A DNA stretch of 51,113 nt from Solirubrobacterales bacterium (GCA_003137075.1 PLES01000176.1:1-51113); one strand, 5' to 3'. Shown: positions 1-9,460, counted from the first letter of the stretch. Notes: generated from the sequence alone by a model not told the origin. Translations and numbers: made by a program.

Positions 1-20
1 TTCGAGTCCTTGTCCCGCAG
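1..20 (+). tRNA. Probable tRNA 3' end, truncated by the window edge (T-loop, 3' T-stem, acceptor 3' strand); isotype not assignable
   Basis: TTCGAGT-CCTTG-TCCCGCA-G matches T-loop, T-stem, acceptor and discriminator layout; 5' part is outside the window. Confidence 0.55.
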
Positions 21-54
21 CTACTCAGCTTGGTCTGAGCTCGGTGTTCCGGTC

Positions 55-126
55 GGCTGGCGGACAAGACCCCCTCTCTCGAGCGCGCTTCGCGCAAGTC
101 TCGTTCGGAGGTCTTGTCCACCAGCC
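55..126. repeat. Imperfect 17-bp inverted repeat downstream of the tRNA
   Basis: GGCTGGCGGACAAGACC (55-71) versus GGTCTTGTCCACCAGCC (110-126): 16/17 complementary; inner hairpin GCGCG-CTT-CGCGC. Confidence 0.7.
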
Positions 127-177
127 TCCGAGTCCAGCCGGCGTCGGCTGCGCTTGGTTGGCTCTACTTAGGGGGCT

Positions 178-423
178 CTATGGTCCGGTTCCGGGTGGTC
201 CGAGGGTTCGCCACGTGCCGCCGGTGAGTCGTTCGCCGACCATCAGGAACGCGACAGGACCTTGCTTGTTGTCTGTGACGTTGAGGGTGTAATCAACGAC
301 CTGTGTGTAGGAGGCGTACTCGGTCGTTGACTTGTCCGCGTCGTACGGACCCTTCGCGATGCTGTAGTCCGAGCCGCAGTCCTGCACGTAAGCGCGGATC
401 ACGGCGCGGGCGGTAGGGCTCAT
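178..423 (-). CDS. Small hypothetical protein (81 aa)
   Basis: ORF; its ATG overlaps the stop of the upstream small ORF (ATGA). Confidence 0.45.
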   Translation of the reverse strand: MSPTARAVIRAYVQDCGSDYSIAKGPYDADKSTTEYASYTQVVDYTLNVTDNKQGPVAFLMVGERLTGGTWRTLGPPGTGP

Positions 424-566
424 CGGTTTGCGGGGTCGTCGTATCTCGGATCCACGTCGATCCAGCGGGCCACGCCGCGCACCAGGGCGACCACGGCGAT
501 ACCGGCGATACCGGCGAACGAAACCACGACAACCACTGCCGTCACGATGCCTTCAAGGGTGCTCAT
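420..566 (-). CDS. Small single-TM protein (MSTLEGIVTAVVVVSFAGIAGIAVVALVRGVARWIDVDPRYDDPANR)
   Basis: Read manually on the minus strand; below the ORF-track length cutoff; ATGA overlap with the next ORF. Confidence 0.5.
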   Translation of the reverse strand: MSTLEGIVTAVVVVVSFAGIAGIAVVALVRGVARWIDVDPRYDDPANR

Positions 567-765
567 ACGCGCAGCGGGTCCGGGTTCATCGCGCTAGCCG
601 GCAGCTCGACGGCCTGAACTCATCCATCCGACCCTCGATCGTCTGCGTAAGCTCCTCGACCACAAGCTGGAGGTGTCCCATCTCCTGCTGCTTGGCGTTA
701 CCGGCGACCAGCTCCGGTGCTTCAGGCTCCCTTGATGGACGCGTCAGATGACCCCCGGCTCCCGG

Positions 766-1395
766 CTACCAGAGAGTTTCACGCCCCAGATAATTCACCG
801 GCCCCGGATCGGGCACGTCGATCACATGGAAACCGAGGCGGTCGTAGAAGGCTCGGGCCGGGGTGTTGGCGGTGACCATGCAGAGGTGGGCTCGCTGGAC
901 GCCCTTGTTGTGCAGCGCCCCCAGGAATACCCGCATCAGCTCGCGGCCGAAGCCCGAGCGTTGATGGCTGGGAAGTAAGGCGATGTGGAGGTGGGCCGGG
1001 TAGTCGGCCAGCTCCGGCAGCACCAGGCGCTCGGGGTCATGCATCAGGCTCACAAACAGCTCGGCCAGCGACTGCGGCTCGCCGCCCGACGTAGGCGCGG
1101 GGTAGCGCTCGCTCAGCGGCGGCAGCCACTCCTCACGGAAGCGCCGGGCGAAGGTCGCAGTGTCGGCGGTGCCGACGATGTAGCCGACGGGGCGCTGACC
1201 GTCGTCAACGACGAACGTGAGCTCGGGCTCGAGCGCCGGATATGGCTCGGCGAAGACGCTGCCCGCGAGCTGCAGGTCGGGGATCGCGGGCCGCGAGTCG
1301 CCGCCGTTGTCAGCAGTCCGAGCGCAGACGTCGTAGAGCGCGTCACGATCCTCGGTGCGATAGGGCCGCACGACCCCAACTGCTCGCGTAACCAC
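766..1395 (-). CDS. GNAT-family N-acetyltransferase
   Basis: VRPYRTEDRDALYDVC...LHIALLPSHQRSGFGRELMRVFLGAL...ANTPARAFYDRLGF; start probably the internal GTG, not the ORF-track start. Confidence 0.8.
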   Translation of the reverse strand: MVTRAVGVVRPYRTEDRDALYDVCARTADNGGDSRPAIPDLQLAGSVFAEPYPALEPELTFVVDDGQRPVGYIVGTADTATFARRFREEWLPPLSERYPAPTSGGEPQSLAELFVSLMHDPERLVLPELADYPAHLHIALLPSHQRSGFGRELMRVFLGALHNKGVQRAHLCMVTANTPARAFYDRLGFHVIDVPDPGPVNYLGRETLW

Positions 1396-1423
1396 TGCCA
1401 GATCCCCAGGCCAGGCGGGGTGG

Positions 1424-2230
1424 TCAGCCGCCGACCGGCGGGTCGATGAACTCCGCGGGCTGCTTGCTGAGCCCGGAAGTGACAGCAGCAAACTGATTCG
1501 GAGTGCCGACCAGCTGCTTTTGCAGTTGCGCCTCGAGGCTCAGCGTCTCGTCCGGCGTACCGGTCCAGGCCTCATCGAAGAGGCGCTTGGCGCGGCGGAT
1601 CGCATCCGGTGACTTGGAGGCGATCTCAGCAGCGAGTTCGCGTGCGGCGTCCAGCGGCGCATCGTCCAAACGGGTAACAAGGCCGAGGCGCAACGCTTCG
1701 TTGCCGTCGAACGTGCGTGCCGTGTAGGTCAGCTCTTTGGCCACGTCGATCCCGACCAGCCGGGGCAGCGTGCGGGTGATCGACATGTCTGGGATCAGGC
1801 CCCACTTGCCCTCCATCACCGAAAGCTTGGCGTCGGGTGCGCAGATCCGGATATCAGCAGCCAATGCGATCTGCAGCCCGCCGCCGAGGCAGTTGCCGTG
1901 GATCGCGGCGATAACGGGAACCGGCAGGCGGATCCATTCGTACGCCGGGCGTTGGAAGTAGTTGGGGGAGGGTTCGTCGAGCGGCCCGGTCAGGCCGGTC
2001 AGCCCCTCGCCGGCCGCCGCGACCGAGACGAAGTCCAGGCCCGAGCAGAAACTCTTGCCTTCACCGTGCAGCACCACGGCCCGCAGCCCCGGCTCGTGAC
2101 GCAGGCTCACCGCGGTCGCGGTAATCGCGTCGAACATCGCCAGGTCGAGCGCGTTGTGCTTGTCCGGGCGCGCGAGCATGACCACTGCGACGTGGTCTTC
2201 GATCTCGACGCGAACGCGTTCCTCACTCAT
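1424..2230 (-). CDS. Enoyl-CoA hydratase/isomerase (crotonase) family protein
   Basis: VAVVMLARPDKHNALDLAMFD...HGEGKSFCSGLDF...AAIHGNCLGGGLQIALAADIRI; start chosen at MSEERVRVEIED. Confidence 0.9.
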   Translation of the reverse strand: MSEERVRVEIEDHVAVVMLARPDKHNALDLAMFDAITATAVSLRHEPGLRAVVLHGEGKSFCSGLDFVSVAAAGEGLTGLTGPLDEPSPNYFQRPAYEWIRLPVPVIAAIHGNCLGGGLQIALAADIRICAPDAKLSVMEGKWGLIPDMSITRTLPRLVGIDVAKELTYTARTFDGNEALRLGLVTRLDDAPLDAARELAAEIASKSPDAIRRAKRLFDEAWTGTPDETLSLEAQLQKQLVGTPNQFAAVTSGLSKQPAEFIDPPVGG

Positions 2231-2429
2231 CGGGTCCCACGCTATCGCCCCGCGACTCTGCTCGCTCATCAACCACAAATCCAACGCATCGCAGCACCGG
2301 CATCTGCGGGTACTTGGGGAAGCGCTCGGGCTCGTCCCGGGAGCGACGGCAGAGCGAGAAGACCGAACCTCGGGTGTTACGCACGAGCTGCTGATGTGCG
2401 CAGCTGTCGCATAGCGACCGCACCCGCGG

Positions 2430-3362
2430 TTACTGCGGCGGCAGCGGCGTCAGGACGATCAAGTTGCCGCCCTCCTGCTGGGCCTCGAGCTCCTCTGAGA
2501 AGAGCCCGCGTTCGGTCACCTCGTCGACCAGTCCAGCTTCGTCGGACTTGCTCCAGGCCGTCAGCTGCGAGACGGCGGGTGGGTCCTCCGCGAGCGTGTC
2601 ATCGATCGGCGTCGCCAGCAGCGGCTTCAGCGCATCGCGCTGGAAGAGCACGGAAACCGTGACCGGCTTGGCCGCCGTGACGCCGGCACCGACCGCCGAG
2701 CTGGTGTGACCAGGCGGCAGCACGACCAGCACGTTGCTGACGCTGCTCAAGTACTTGAAGGTGTAGAGCGCCAGCTGAAGCGCCTCGCGGCGTAACAGCA
2801 ACAGGCGGGCCGGAGTTGCGGTTCCGACGAGATCGCAGTCCTTGGCCCCGATCCCACAGATGCTGTAGGCGGCGGTTGACCCGGTCAGCAGTGACAGCGA
2901 CGAGGCGGTGGCCGAACCGCCGGTGTTGACCGCGATCGTCAGACCCTTGCCAGTCGTGGTGCCGGCTTCGGTTTCGCTGGTCAGGGAGAGCGGCGTGACC
3001 ACATCCAACTGCTGGGCGGCGGTGAAGCGGTAGAAGGGAGCGACGTACTCAGCTATCTCCTCGAGGCCGGTGCTGCCGGTGGTCGATGGTGACCACTCTG
3101 ACCAAGCGCCACCGGTATTGATCGTGTTCTGGCTTGTATGGCTGGTGATCGCGACCACGGCGATCGCGATCGCGGCCACGGCAATTCCGCAGAGTGCTGC
3201 CAGCGCGATCCTGAACTTGTCGGCATGGGGGGTGGGGAAGCGGGGCAGCTTTCCCGTGGCGCTCGCCTCGGCGAGGCGCGGCGCCGTGAGCTCGGGGCCG
3301 GGCGCCTCGGGACTATGCAGGCTGTTCACCGGCTCGTTGGGCGTGGGCGGCTGCTCGGTCAT
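2430..3362 (-). CDS. Proline-rich, single-TM membrane protein; partner of the FtsH-like protease
   Basis: Starts MTEQPPTPNEP; TM FRIALAALCGIAVAAIAIAVVAI; ATG overlaps upstream TGA (ATGA, 3362-3359). Confidence 0.75.
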   Translation of the reverse strand: MTEQPPTPNEPVNSLHSPEAPGPELTAPRLAEASATGKLPRFPTPHADKFRIALAALCGIAVAAIAIAVVAITSHTSQNTINTGGAWSEWSPSTTGSTGLEEIAEYVAPFYRFTAAQQLDVVTPLSLTSETEAGTTTGKGLTIAVNTGGSATASSLSLLTGSTAAYSICGIGAKDCDLVGTATPARLLLLRREALQLALYTFKYLSSVSNVLVVLPPGHTSSAVGAGVTAAKPVTVSVLFQRDALKPLLATPIDDTLAEDPPAVSQLTAWSKSDEAGLVDEVTERGLFSEELEAQQEGGNLIVLTPLPPQ

Positions 3363-5809
3363 ACCGTAGGCCACGTGCTGTCGTCGCTGACGTTGATCTC
3401 GGGGCGCACGAGCCCAACGCTGTTGAGCAGATCGACCACCTCGTCACCGTGCATCTCCTTGCGCTCGATCAGAGCGTCGGCGATCAGCTCGATCGCCGCC
3501 TTGTTGCTCGCCATCAGCGCGTAGGCGGTCACGTAGGCCTGCCCGAGCAGCTGTGCTACGGCGGCGCGCTTCTGTGGGCTGCTGAGGGTGCTGCCGATCG
3601 GGTCGCCCATGAACGCCGAACCGCCGCTTGCGCGGTTCATGATCTGGTCGCCGATCTCCTCGAGCCTCTGTCTGGCAAGCCGCTGCGGGTCGTGCTGTTC
3701 GCCGGGCTTCAGGCGCTTCTCAGGTTTGATTGACATCGGCAGCTCATCTGGGCCCATGCCCCAACTGCCGACCATCGCTGCGGCCGTGGCCGTGGCGCTG
3801 TAGAGGTCGCCGCTCACACCCTGTGAGTTCTCACCGTAGAAGACGTGCTCGGCCGCCATCGCGCCGAGGATCATGATCAGGCCACCCATAACACGGCCGC
3901 GGAAGTGGCTGAAGCGCTCGTCCTTCTCCATCGACTGGTAGTGGCCAAGGGAGCCGCCGCGCTTGCGGATCGAGAGGCGCGTGGAGAGCACGTCCTTCTC
4001 GAGGTATACGTGCCCCGCGGCAGCGTGACCGGCCTCGTGGATGGCAACGGCGCGGGTCTCCTCCTCGACGTACTCGATGTTCTGCGCGGTGCCCGATTCG
4101 ACTGTCGTCATCGCCTCCGTGATGTCGCGCCAGGCGAATGCCTGGCGCCCCTCGGCATGCGCGATCGTCAGCGCCATAGAGCAGCACTGCTCGATCATCG
4201 ACGGCGAGTAGCCCGCCGTGATCCGTGCCAGCTCGTCGCGGCGGTGATCGGTATCGAGGTCCGGCTCGTGGTCGACCTTCGCCATGTACAGGTCGAAGAT
4301 GTCCTTGCGGTCATCCTTGGTCGGCGTCCGGAACCAGATGTGACGGCCCATACGTCCAGGACGCGTCAAGGCCGGGTCGAGCATCTCGATCGGCACGTTG
4401 CAGGCGCCGATGAAGTAGATCTCCTCAGGGCGCGGCTTCGGTGTCGCGATTCGCAACTTCAGACGACCGAGCCTGCGCGGCACCACAAACAGCGCGTCGA
4501 GGAAGGTATTGACGCGGTTGACCATGAACTTCTGGAAGACCGGCGGCTCGCCCATGCCATCCATGACCACCAGCAGCTGGTTGAGCGCCTGCCCCTGGTT
4601 GCCCATCCCGCCCATCATGCCTCCAGGGAAGATCGCGTCGACCTTGGCTGACACGCGCTGCAGGAAAGCGGCGGTGCCGGTGGCCGTCGCGCCGGCGGCA
4701 CGCTGAGCGAAGAGCTGATCGCGCCACTCGCGGCTCTCGATGACCAGGTCGCCGGTCGGCGTGATCGAACCGTTCGGACCGAAGAACAGGAGATCCTTGA
4801 GTGTGTTGGGAATGGCGCCGCTCATGTTGGACGTCATGCCACTGCCAAGCGCCTGGCGCCGCAGACCAACAGCGTCGATCTCGTCGATGAAGACGATGCA
4901 CTGACCGCCCCACTTGCGCGCCAGCTTGCGCGCCTTGTGGGCGAGCAGCTGAACCACCAGCGCGTCCATGCCCATGAACATCTGGGCGAAGCCGGAACCT
5001 GGAATCGTGACGAACGGGCAGTTGAAGTTGGTCGCGATCGCCTTGGAGATCATCGTCTTGCCGGTGCCCGGCGCGCCGAGGAACAGCAGCCCACGCTCAC
5101 GCTTACCGCCGGCCTTCTCAAACTCCTCACCGGACTGCCAGAGCGTGATCACGCGGGTGATCTCCTCTTTGGCCTCGGCCTGTCCGCGAACGTCGTCAAT
5201 CTTCACGCCCCAGCTGGCGTCGCCGGGCTCGTAACTGCGGATCCCGCGCGCCGCCATGAACAGGAACGGCCCGAAGAAGATGCTCATCTGGGCGAACATC
5301 AGGATCGGAAGCTGCACGAAGATCAGCGACAGCTGCGGCAGGCTGTCGGTCGGGAAGATCTGACGCAGGCCGGAGAACGGGTGGAAGAACGAGGCGTGGA
5401 TCCCTGAGAACGCGAACAGCGCCTGGCAGGCCCCCAGCAGTAAGAGGATGAAGCCGATCAGCCACGGCAGCCTGCGGAACTTGGTACGCCAGTACCAGAA
5501 ACGCCGCCGCGCGATGATGTCGTCTTCCTTGAGCTCGGCATCGCCCCCGAGCAGGCTCGGCCAAGGGATCACCGTGCGCACGATCACTTCGACCAAGCCG
5601 CGGAACAGCAGCACCGCCAAGGCCGTGATCAGGATCGACAGCAGCAGCCCGACGTGGTCCGAGTCGTAGAGGACCAGGAAGAAGGCGGGCGCCGTGATCA
5701 GCGCGACGCCGGTCGCGACGCGCGTCAGCCGGCGCCACGAATAGGCAAGCGCTGTCGCCTGCTGGTTTTGCGGGCCCTTCAACCTGGTGGTCTCCTGCGC
5801 GTAGGCCAT
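3359..5809 (-). CDS. Divergent FtsH-like AAA+ ATPase / M41 zinc metalloprotease, multi-TM
   Basis: Walker A GAPGTGKT, Walker B CIVFIDEIDA, arginine-finger region RPGRMGR, zinc motif HEAGH, downstream GVSGDLYSAT acidic ligand region; about four hydrophobic N-terminal segments. Confidence 0.88.
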   Translation of the reverse strand: MAYAQETTRLKGPQNQQATALAYSWRRLTRVATGVALITAPAFFLVLYDSDHVGLLLSILITALAVLLFRGLVEVIVRTVIPWPSLLGGDAELKEDDIIARRRFWYWRTKFRRLPWLIGFILLLLGACQALFAFSGIHASFFHPFSGLRQIFPTDSLPQLSLIFVQLPILMFAQMSIFFGPFLFMAARGIRSYEPGDASWGVKIDDVRGQAEAKEEITRVITLWQSGEEFEKAGGKRERGLLFLGAPGTGKTMISKAIATNFNCPFVTIPGSGFAQMFMGMDALVVQLLAHKARKLARKWGGQCIVFIDEIDAVGLRRQALGSGMTSNMSGAIPNTLKDLLFFGPNGSITPTGDLVIESREWRDQLFAQRAAGATATGTAAFLQRVSAKVDAIFPGGMMGGMGNQGQALNQLLVVMDGMGEPPVFQKFMVNRVNTFLDALFVVPRRLGRLKLRIATPKPRPEEIYFIGACNVPIEMLDPALTRPGRMGRHIWFRTPTKDDRKDIFDLYMAKVDHEPDLDTDHRRDELARITAGYSPSMIEQCCSMALTIAHAEGRQAFAWRDITEAMTTVESGTAQNIEYVEEETRAVAIHEAGHAAAGHVYLEKDVLSTRLSIRKRGGSLGHYQSMEKDERFSHFRGRVMGGLIMILGAMAAEHVFYGENSQGVSGDLYSATATAAAMVGSWGMGPDELPMSIKPEKRLKPGEQHDPQRLARQRLEEIGDQIMNRASGGSAFMGDPIGSTLSSPQKRAAVAQLLGQAYVTAYALMASNKAAIELIADALIERKEMHGDEVVDLLNSVGLVRPEINVSDDSTWPTV

Positions 5810-5930
5810 CGGTCTACGTGAGGGTACCGAGCTTGGATCGCGGCACCAGCCTTCTTATAAAGCTCGTCGACTGAGGCGAGGTTTACGGCGCCCCAGCACA
5901 CCCGGGGCGACGCAAACCCGATGAATCTGG

Positions 5931-6506
5931 TTAGGCCGCCGAGCCCCGCAGCACGCTGAGACCGGTCTCGAGATGCAGCATCTCGTCGAGCATCGCATTG
6001 GCCGCGGCGTTGACGCCCTCGTCGTCGACGAACACGCCGTCCTTGATCATCTTGCCGGCGAACGCGATCTGCACCGCGGTGCTGGTCACGATCAGGCCAA
6101 GACCGGCAGCGACCGGCTTGAGCGCCTGAGCCGAACGGGTACCGGCGGCGATGCCACCGTAGGAGACCAGGCCGAGCGCCTTGTGCCTCCATTCGACGTT
6201 GAGGTAGTCGATCGCGTTCTTGAGAGAGGCCGGGAACGAATGGTTGTACTCAGGTGTGATCCACACGATCGCGTCAGCGGCGGCGACCAGCGCGCTCCAC
6301 TGCTTGGTGTGCTCGTGCGTGTAGTTCTGAAAGCGGGGGTGGTTGGGCTCGTCCATCAGCGGCAGGCCAAGCGTGGCGAGGTCAGCCTCGGTGACCTCAA
6401 AACCACCGTGCTTACGCGCGACCCGGAGGAACCAGTCACCAATGGGCCGGCCGATACGCCCGGGGCGGGTGCTGGCGACGATTACAAGCAGATTCGGTTT
6501 AGACAT
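5931..6506 (-). CDS. NADPH-dependent FMN reductase-family flavoprotein
   Basis: LLVIVASTRPGRIGRPIGDWF...ADAIVWITPEYNHSFPASLKNAIDYL. Confidence 0.92.
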   Translation of the reverse strand: MSKPNLLVIVASTRPGRIGRPIGDWFLRVARKHGGFEVTEADLATLGLPLMDEPNHPRFQNYTHEHTKQWSALVAAADAIVWITPEYNHSFPASLKNAIDYLNVEWRHKALGLVSYGGIAAGTRSAQALKPVAAGLGLIVTSTAVQIAFAGKMIKDGVFVDDEGVNAAANAMLDEMLHLETGLSVLRGSAA

Positions 6507-6541
6507 TACGCCGGAGTCTAGGGAGGCGCAGCTCCCGGCCC

Positions 6542-7513
6542 TCAGCGCCGAAAGCCGGCGAGCTGCTCGATCTGGCGCACGAACGAGTCGCTGATCAATG
6601 GGGTCTGCGCGCGCCCCCGGATTGAGAAGCGGATCGGGTCGCAGCTGTCAGCCCCGCCGGAGGACGGTGCCTGCAGCGACACCTGCGCCTGGGCAAGCGC
6701 CGGTCCAGCGGGACCGGCGCTGTAAGTGACGGTCAGCGACTGGCCGGTGAGCAGGATCAGCGGACACATGATCTCGATCGGCTGCACGACCGGCAGCGAG
6801 TCCACAAGCCTGACTGCGCGCAACACGCGCCGCGGGGATGTGATCAGCACATACGAGGCGCTCACGGGCTTGCGCGTGCCCACCGGTATCGACCGTCGCT
6901 GCAGCGTGATTCGCACCGCGGTCGCTGCCGCCGGCACGCGCTCACTCTGCGAGCGCGGCACGACCCAGTCGCTCTGTGCCTCAGCGAGGATCCCGGTGCG
7001 GCCCCCGGGCAGCGCACTGACGGTGACCTGCAACTCGCGGTCGCCCAAAACCGGCCCAACCGCCGGCCACTCGAAACCGACCAGTTCGGATGAGCTGCCG
7101 GTGCGGCCGTCACTCACGGAGCCGGTCCCGGACTGGCTGGCACCGGTTGGAACGTGCGACTTCAGATACGCCAGCACTTCGCTGGGTGCCTCGCTGGTGG
7201 TCCACCACGCGTGGGCCAGTGCGTTCGCCGAGTCACCCTCAATATCCCCGGAGAGCTTCAGGTAGCCGTGGTCGCCGCGCGGCTCGACGGGCGTCGATAC
7301 GACGCCCGCGGGAAGCCTCACGCGCGTGAGCAGCGTCGCCGCATCGCGTCGCGCAGCGGCGTGGTTTGCTGCCGCGGTGCCCTGCCCGGGCGGCCCGACC
7401 TGGATCGTCGGCGTGGTGTCGGAGGCCCGTTCGGTCAGCACCGCTCCGGCGCAGCCGCTGAGGACCAGCGCTACCGCTGCAAGCCCGGCGAGTCCAACCA
7501 GAATCGGTCGCAT
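6542..7513 (-). CDS. Putative lipoprotein
   Basis: Signal peptide and lipobox MRPILVGLAGLAAVALVLSGC. Confidence 0.7.
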   Translation of the reverse strand: MRPILVGLAGLAAVALVLSGCAGAVLTERASDTTPTIQVGPPGQGTAAANHAAARRDAATLLTRVRLPAGVVSTPVEPRGDHGYLKLSGDIEGDSANALAHAWWTTSEAPSEVLAYLKSHVPTGASQSGTGSVSDGRTGSSSELVGFEWPAVGPVLGDRELQVTVSALPGGRTGILAEAQSDWVVPRSQSERVPAAATAVRITLQRRSIPVGTRKPVSASYVLITSPRRVLRAVRLVDSLPVVQPIEIMCPLILLTGQSLTVTYSAGPAGPALAQAQVSLQAPSSGGADSCDPIRFSIRGRAQTPLISDSFVRQIEQLAGFRR

Positions 7514-7576
7514 ATACCCACACTACGTCGCAGCAGCAAGATCGTCACAAGTCGGTCGCCCCGGAGCGGCCACCGG

Positions 7577-8653
7577 TCAGAAGCGGTGCCGCGCCAGGCG
7601 AACGCCGCCGGTCGTGATCTGCTCGCTGATCGCCGTCGCAGCCGGCACCAGCTCGCTGGTCACGAGCCCGCGTTCAGTCGTCATCTCATCGATGATCCGG
7701 AAGGCGGCGGCGATCCGCTCCGGGCGCTCGATCACGATCGTTACCGCCGGGACGCCTCGGTGAACCTGCAGCAGCTTGTCGCCGTGCGGGGCGTGGTCCC
7801 CGTGAAAGCCCCAGACCCCGCGCAGACTCGTCGCTCCGGCGACGTTGGCCGCGCGTAGCCGCTTGACCAGCGCCCGATGCAGCGGCTTGCCGTCGTGGCG
7901 GGCGGTTTCAGAGCTGTGGACCGTCAGCTTCTGCCAGATGCCGAGCCCGTGTTCGTCGACCCCGGGCAACTCATCGGGCTCGGCCAGCAGCTGCCCGTCG
8001 CGCTTGCAGAGTCGCACGCGCTCGAGCGTCAACGTGGGACGCGGGTCGAGCTTGGCCAGATCTGGCAGCACGGCGGCGATCTGGTCGCTGGCGCCGACTG
8101 AGATCAGCATCATCGGCACAGCGGCGTTGGGCCCGAACAGGCTCGCTCGGGCGCGCTGCCCGTGTGTGGTGCCGTCGACACCCAGGAGCACGGTCGCGCC
8201 CGCCAGGCCGCGGCGGTGCAAGAGCTCGGTGACTGCCCGGAAGGCGTGCGCTCCGTTGGCGCGCTGCTTTCTGCCGCAGTAGACGGTGAGCTTGGTCGTC
8301 TCGCCGAGCTCCTTGGGTAGATCGCCCGGCAGCGGCTCGCCGGTCAGCAGCCGCGCCCGCTCGAGCGTGACCAACCCGCGTTGCTGCATCGCCAGCACCT
8401 GGGGCAGCAGCGCCTCGATGCGCTCACGGGTATCGACCGCCGCGCAGACCAGCGGCAGATCGTCAGAGATCGAGAGCAACTGGTCCGTGCGCAGGTGGTG
8501 CTTGAGCCCGAAGCCTGAGACGCCCCTCAGCAGCACGCTGGTTTCGACCTCGGCGGAGCCGTAGAGGTCGAGCAACTTGTCGGCGTGCAGCTGACCGTCT
8601 ACCCGGTCACGTTCGCCGAAGTAGGTCGTGAGCTTCAGGCAGTCGTTGTTCAT
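7577..8653 (-). CDS. Triple-DUF190 domain protein
   Basis: Three tandem units (KLTTYFGERDRVDG..., KLTVYCGRKQRANG..., KLTVHSSETARHDG...), each with a LLRGV/LLGVD/LRGVWGFHG-type core; ATGA overlap with crcB. Confidence 0.85.
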   Translation of the reverse strand: MNNDCLKLTTYFGERDRVDGQLHADKLLDLYGSAEVETSVLLRGVSGFGLKHHLRTDQLLSISDDLPLVCAAVDTRERIEALLPQVLAMQQRGLVTLERARLLTGEPLPGDLPKELGETTKLTVYCGRKQRANGAHAFRAVTELLHRRGLAGATVLLGVDGTTHGQRARASLFGPNAAVPMMLISVGASDQIAAVLPDLAKLDPRPTLTLERVRLCKRDGQLLAEPDELPGVDEHGLGIWQKLTVHSSETARHDGKPLHRALVKRLRAANVAGATSLRGVWGFHGDHAPHGDKLLQVHRGVPAVTIVIERPERIAAAFRIIDEMTTERGLVTSELVPAATAISEQITTGGVRLARHRF

Positions 8654-9015
8654 AGCTGTACTCCAATCGCGTGGCCCAGAGCGACCGCTGCGAACCCGAT
8701 GGTGAGAGTGATTACTACGTTGCCAAACGCACCCTTGAAGCGCCCGTCGTCGCGCAGCCGGTGGGTCTCGAACATCCAGGTGGAGAAGGTCGTGTACGAA
8801 CCGAGCACCGCGGTTCCGATCAGGATCAGCGCGTCACCGCTGACCGCGAGGCCGGAGACCAACCCGAGCGCGAAAGCGCCCGAGACGTTGATCACGAACG
8901 TGCCGACGGGCAGCTCCGCGCCCGCAGCCCGAGAGATGAGCCCGTCGATCAGGAAGCGCGCGATCGCACCGACGCCGCCAAGCAAGGCGATCCCCAGCCA
9001 GACCCAGAAGCTCAT
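8650..9015 (-). CDS. crcB: Fluoride exporter CrcB/Fluc subunit (second copy)
   Basis: [26 protein letters not shown]...[14 protein letters not shown]...[16 protein letters not shown]. Confidence 0.93.
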   Translation of the reverse strand: MSFWVWLGIALLGGVGAIARFLIDGLISRAAGAELPVGTFVINVSGAFALGLVSGLAVSGDALILIGTAVLGSYTTFSTWMFETHRLRDDGRFKGAFGNVVITLTIGFAAVALGHAIGVQL

Positions 9016-9419
9016 CGGATCACCCGGATCCTTCGCACCAGTGCGGTGGCGGTGAAGACTGCCAGGTATCCCAAGACGATGCTGGCGCCCGCGTACGCGG
9101 CGGCGAGCCCGTAGTGATGGCCGCTGACCATCTTGAAGAGCTCGAGCTGCATGGTCGAGAAGGTCGTGAAGGCCCCGCAGAACCCGGTGCCGATGAACGG
9201 GCGCCGGTAGCTGGAGAGTGGCAGGCGCTCCTGCAACTGGGTTACGAAGTACCCGAGCACGAAGGCGCCACTGATGTTGATCGCGAACACCGCCCACGGC
9301 CAGCTGGCCGCACCCGACGGGAAGAGCTGTGTTATCCCGGCGCGGGCGAGCGCGCCCAGCGCGCCACCGGCGAAGATCGCGGCCAGTTCACGTCGGTCAA
9401 GCTCAGCCAGCCTGGACAC
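9012..9419 (-). CDS. crcB: Fluoride exporter CrcB/Fluc subunit (first copy)
   Basis: [17 protein letters not shown]...[21 protein letters not shown]...[18 protein letters not shown] start at 9419 with AAAGGAG Shine-Dalgarno; the ORF-track start at 9467 lies inside the riboswitch. Confidence 0.92.
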   Translation of the reverse strand: MSRLAELDRRELAAIFAGGALGALARAGITQLFPSGAASWPWAVFAINISGAFVLGYFVTQLQERLPLSSYRRPFIGTGFCGAFTTFSTMQLELFKMVSGHHYGLAAAYAGASIVLGYLAVFTATALVRRIRVIR

Positions 9420-9432
9420 CTGACAGCAGCTC

Positions 9433-9460
9433 CTTTCGCGCGTGCGTTGATCAGCGAAAG
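9433..9460 (-). promoter_or_regulatory. Candidate expression-platform hairpin covering the crcB Shine-Dalgarno
   Basis: CTTTCGC (9460-9454) pairs with GCGAAAG (9439-9433), which overlaps SD AAAGGAG (9436-9430). Confidence 0.6.
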
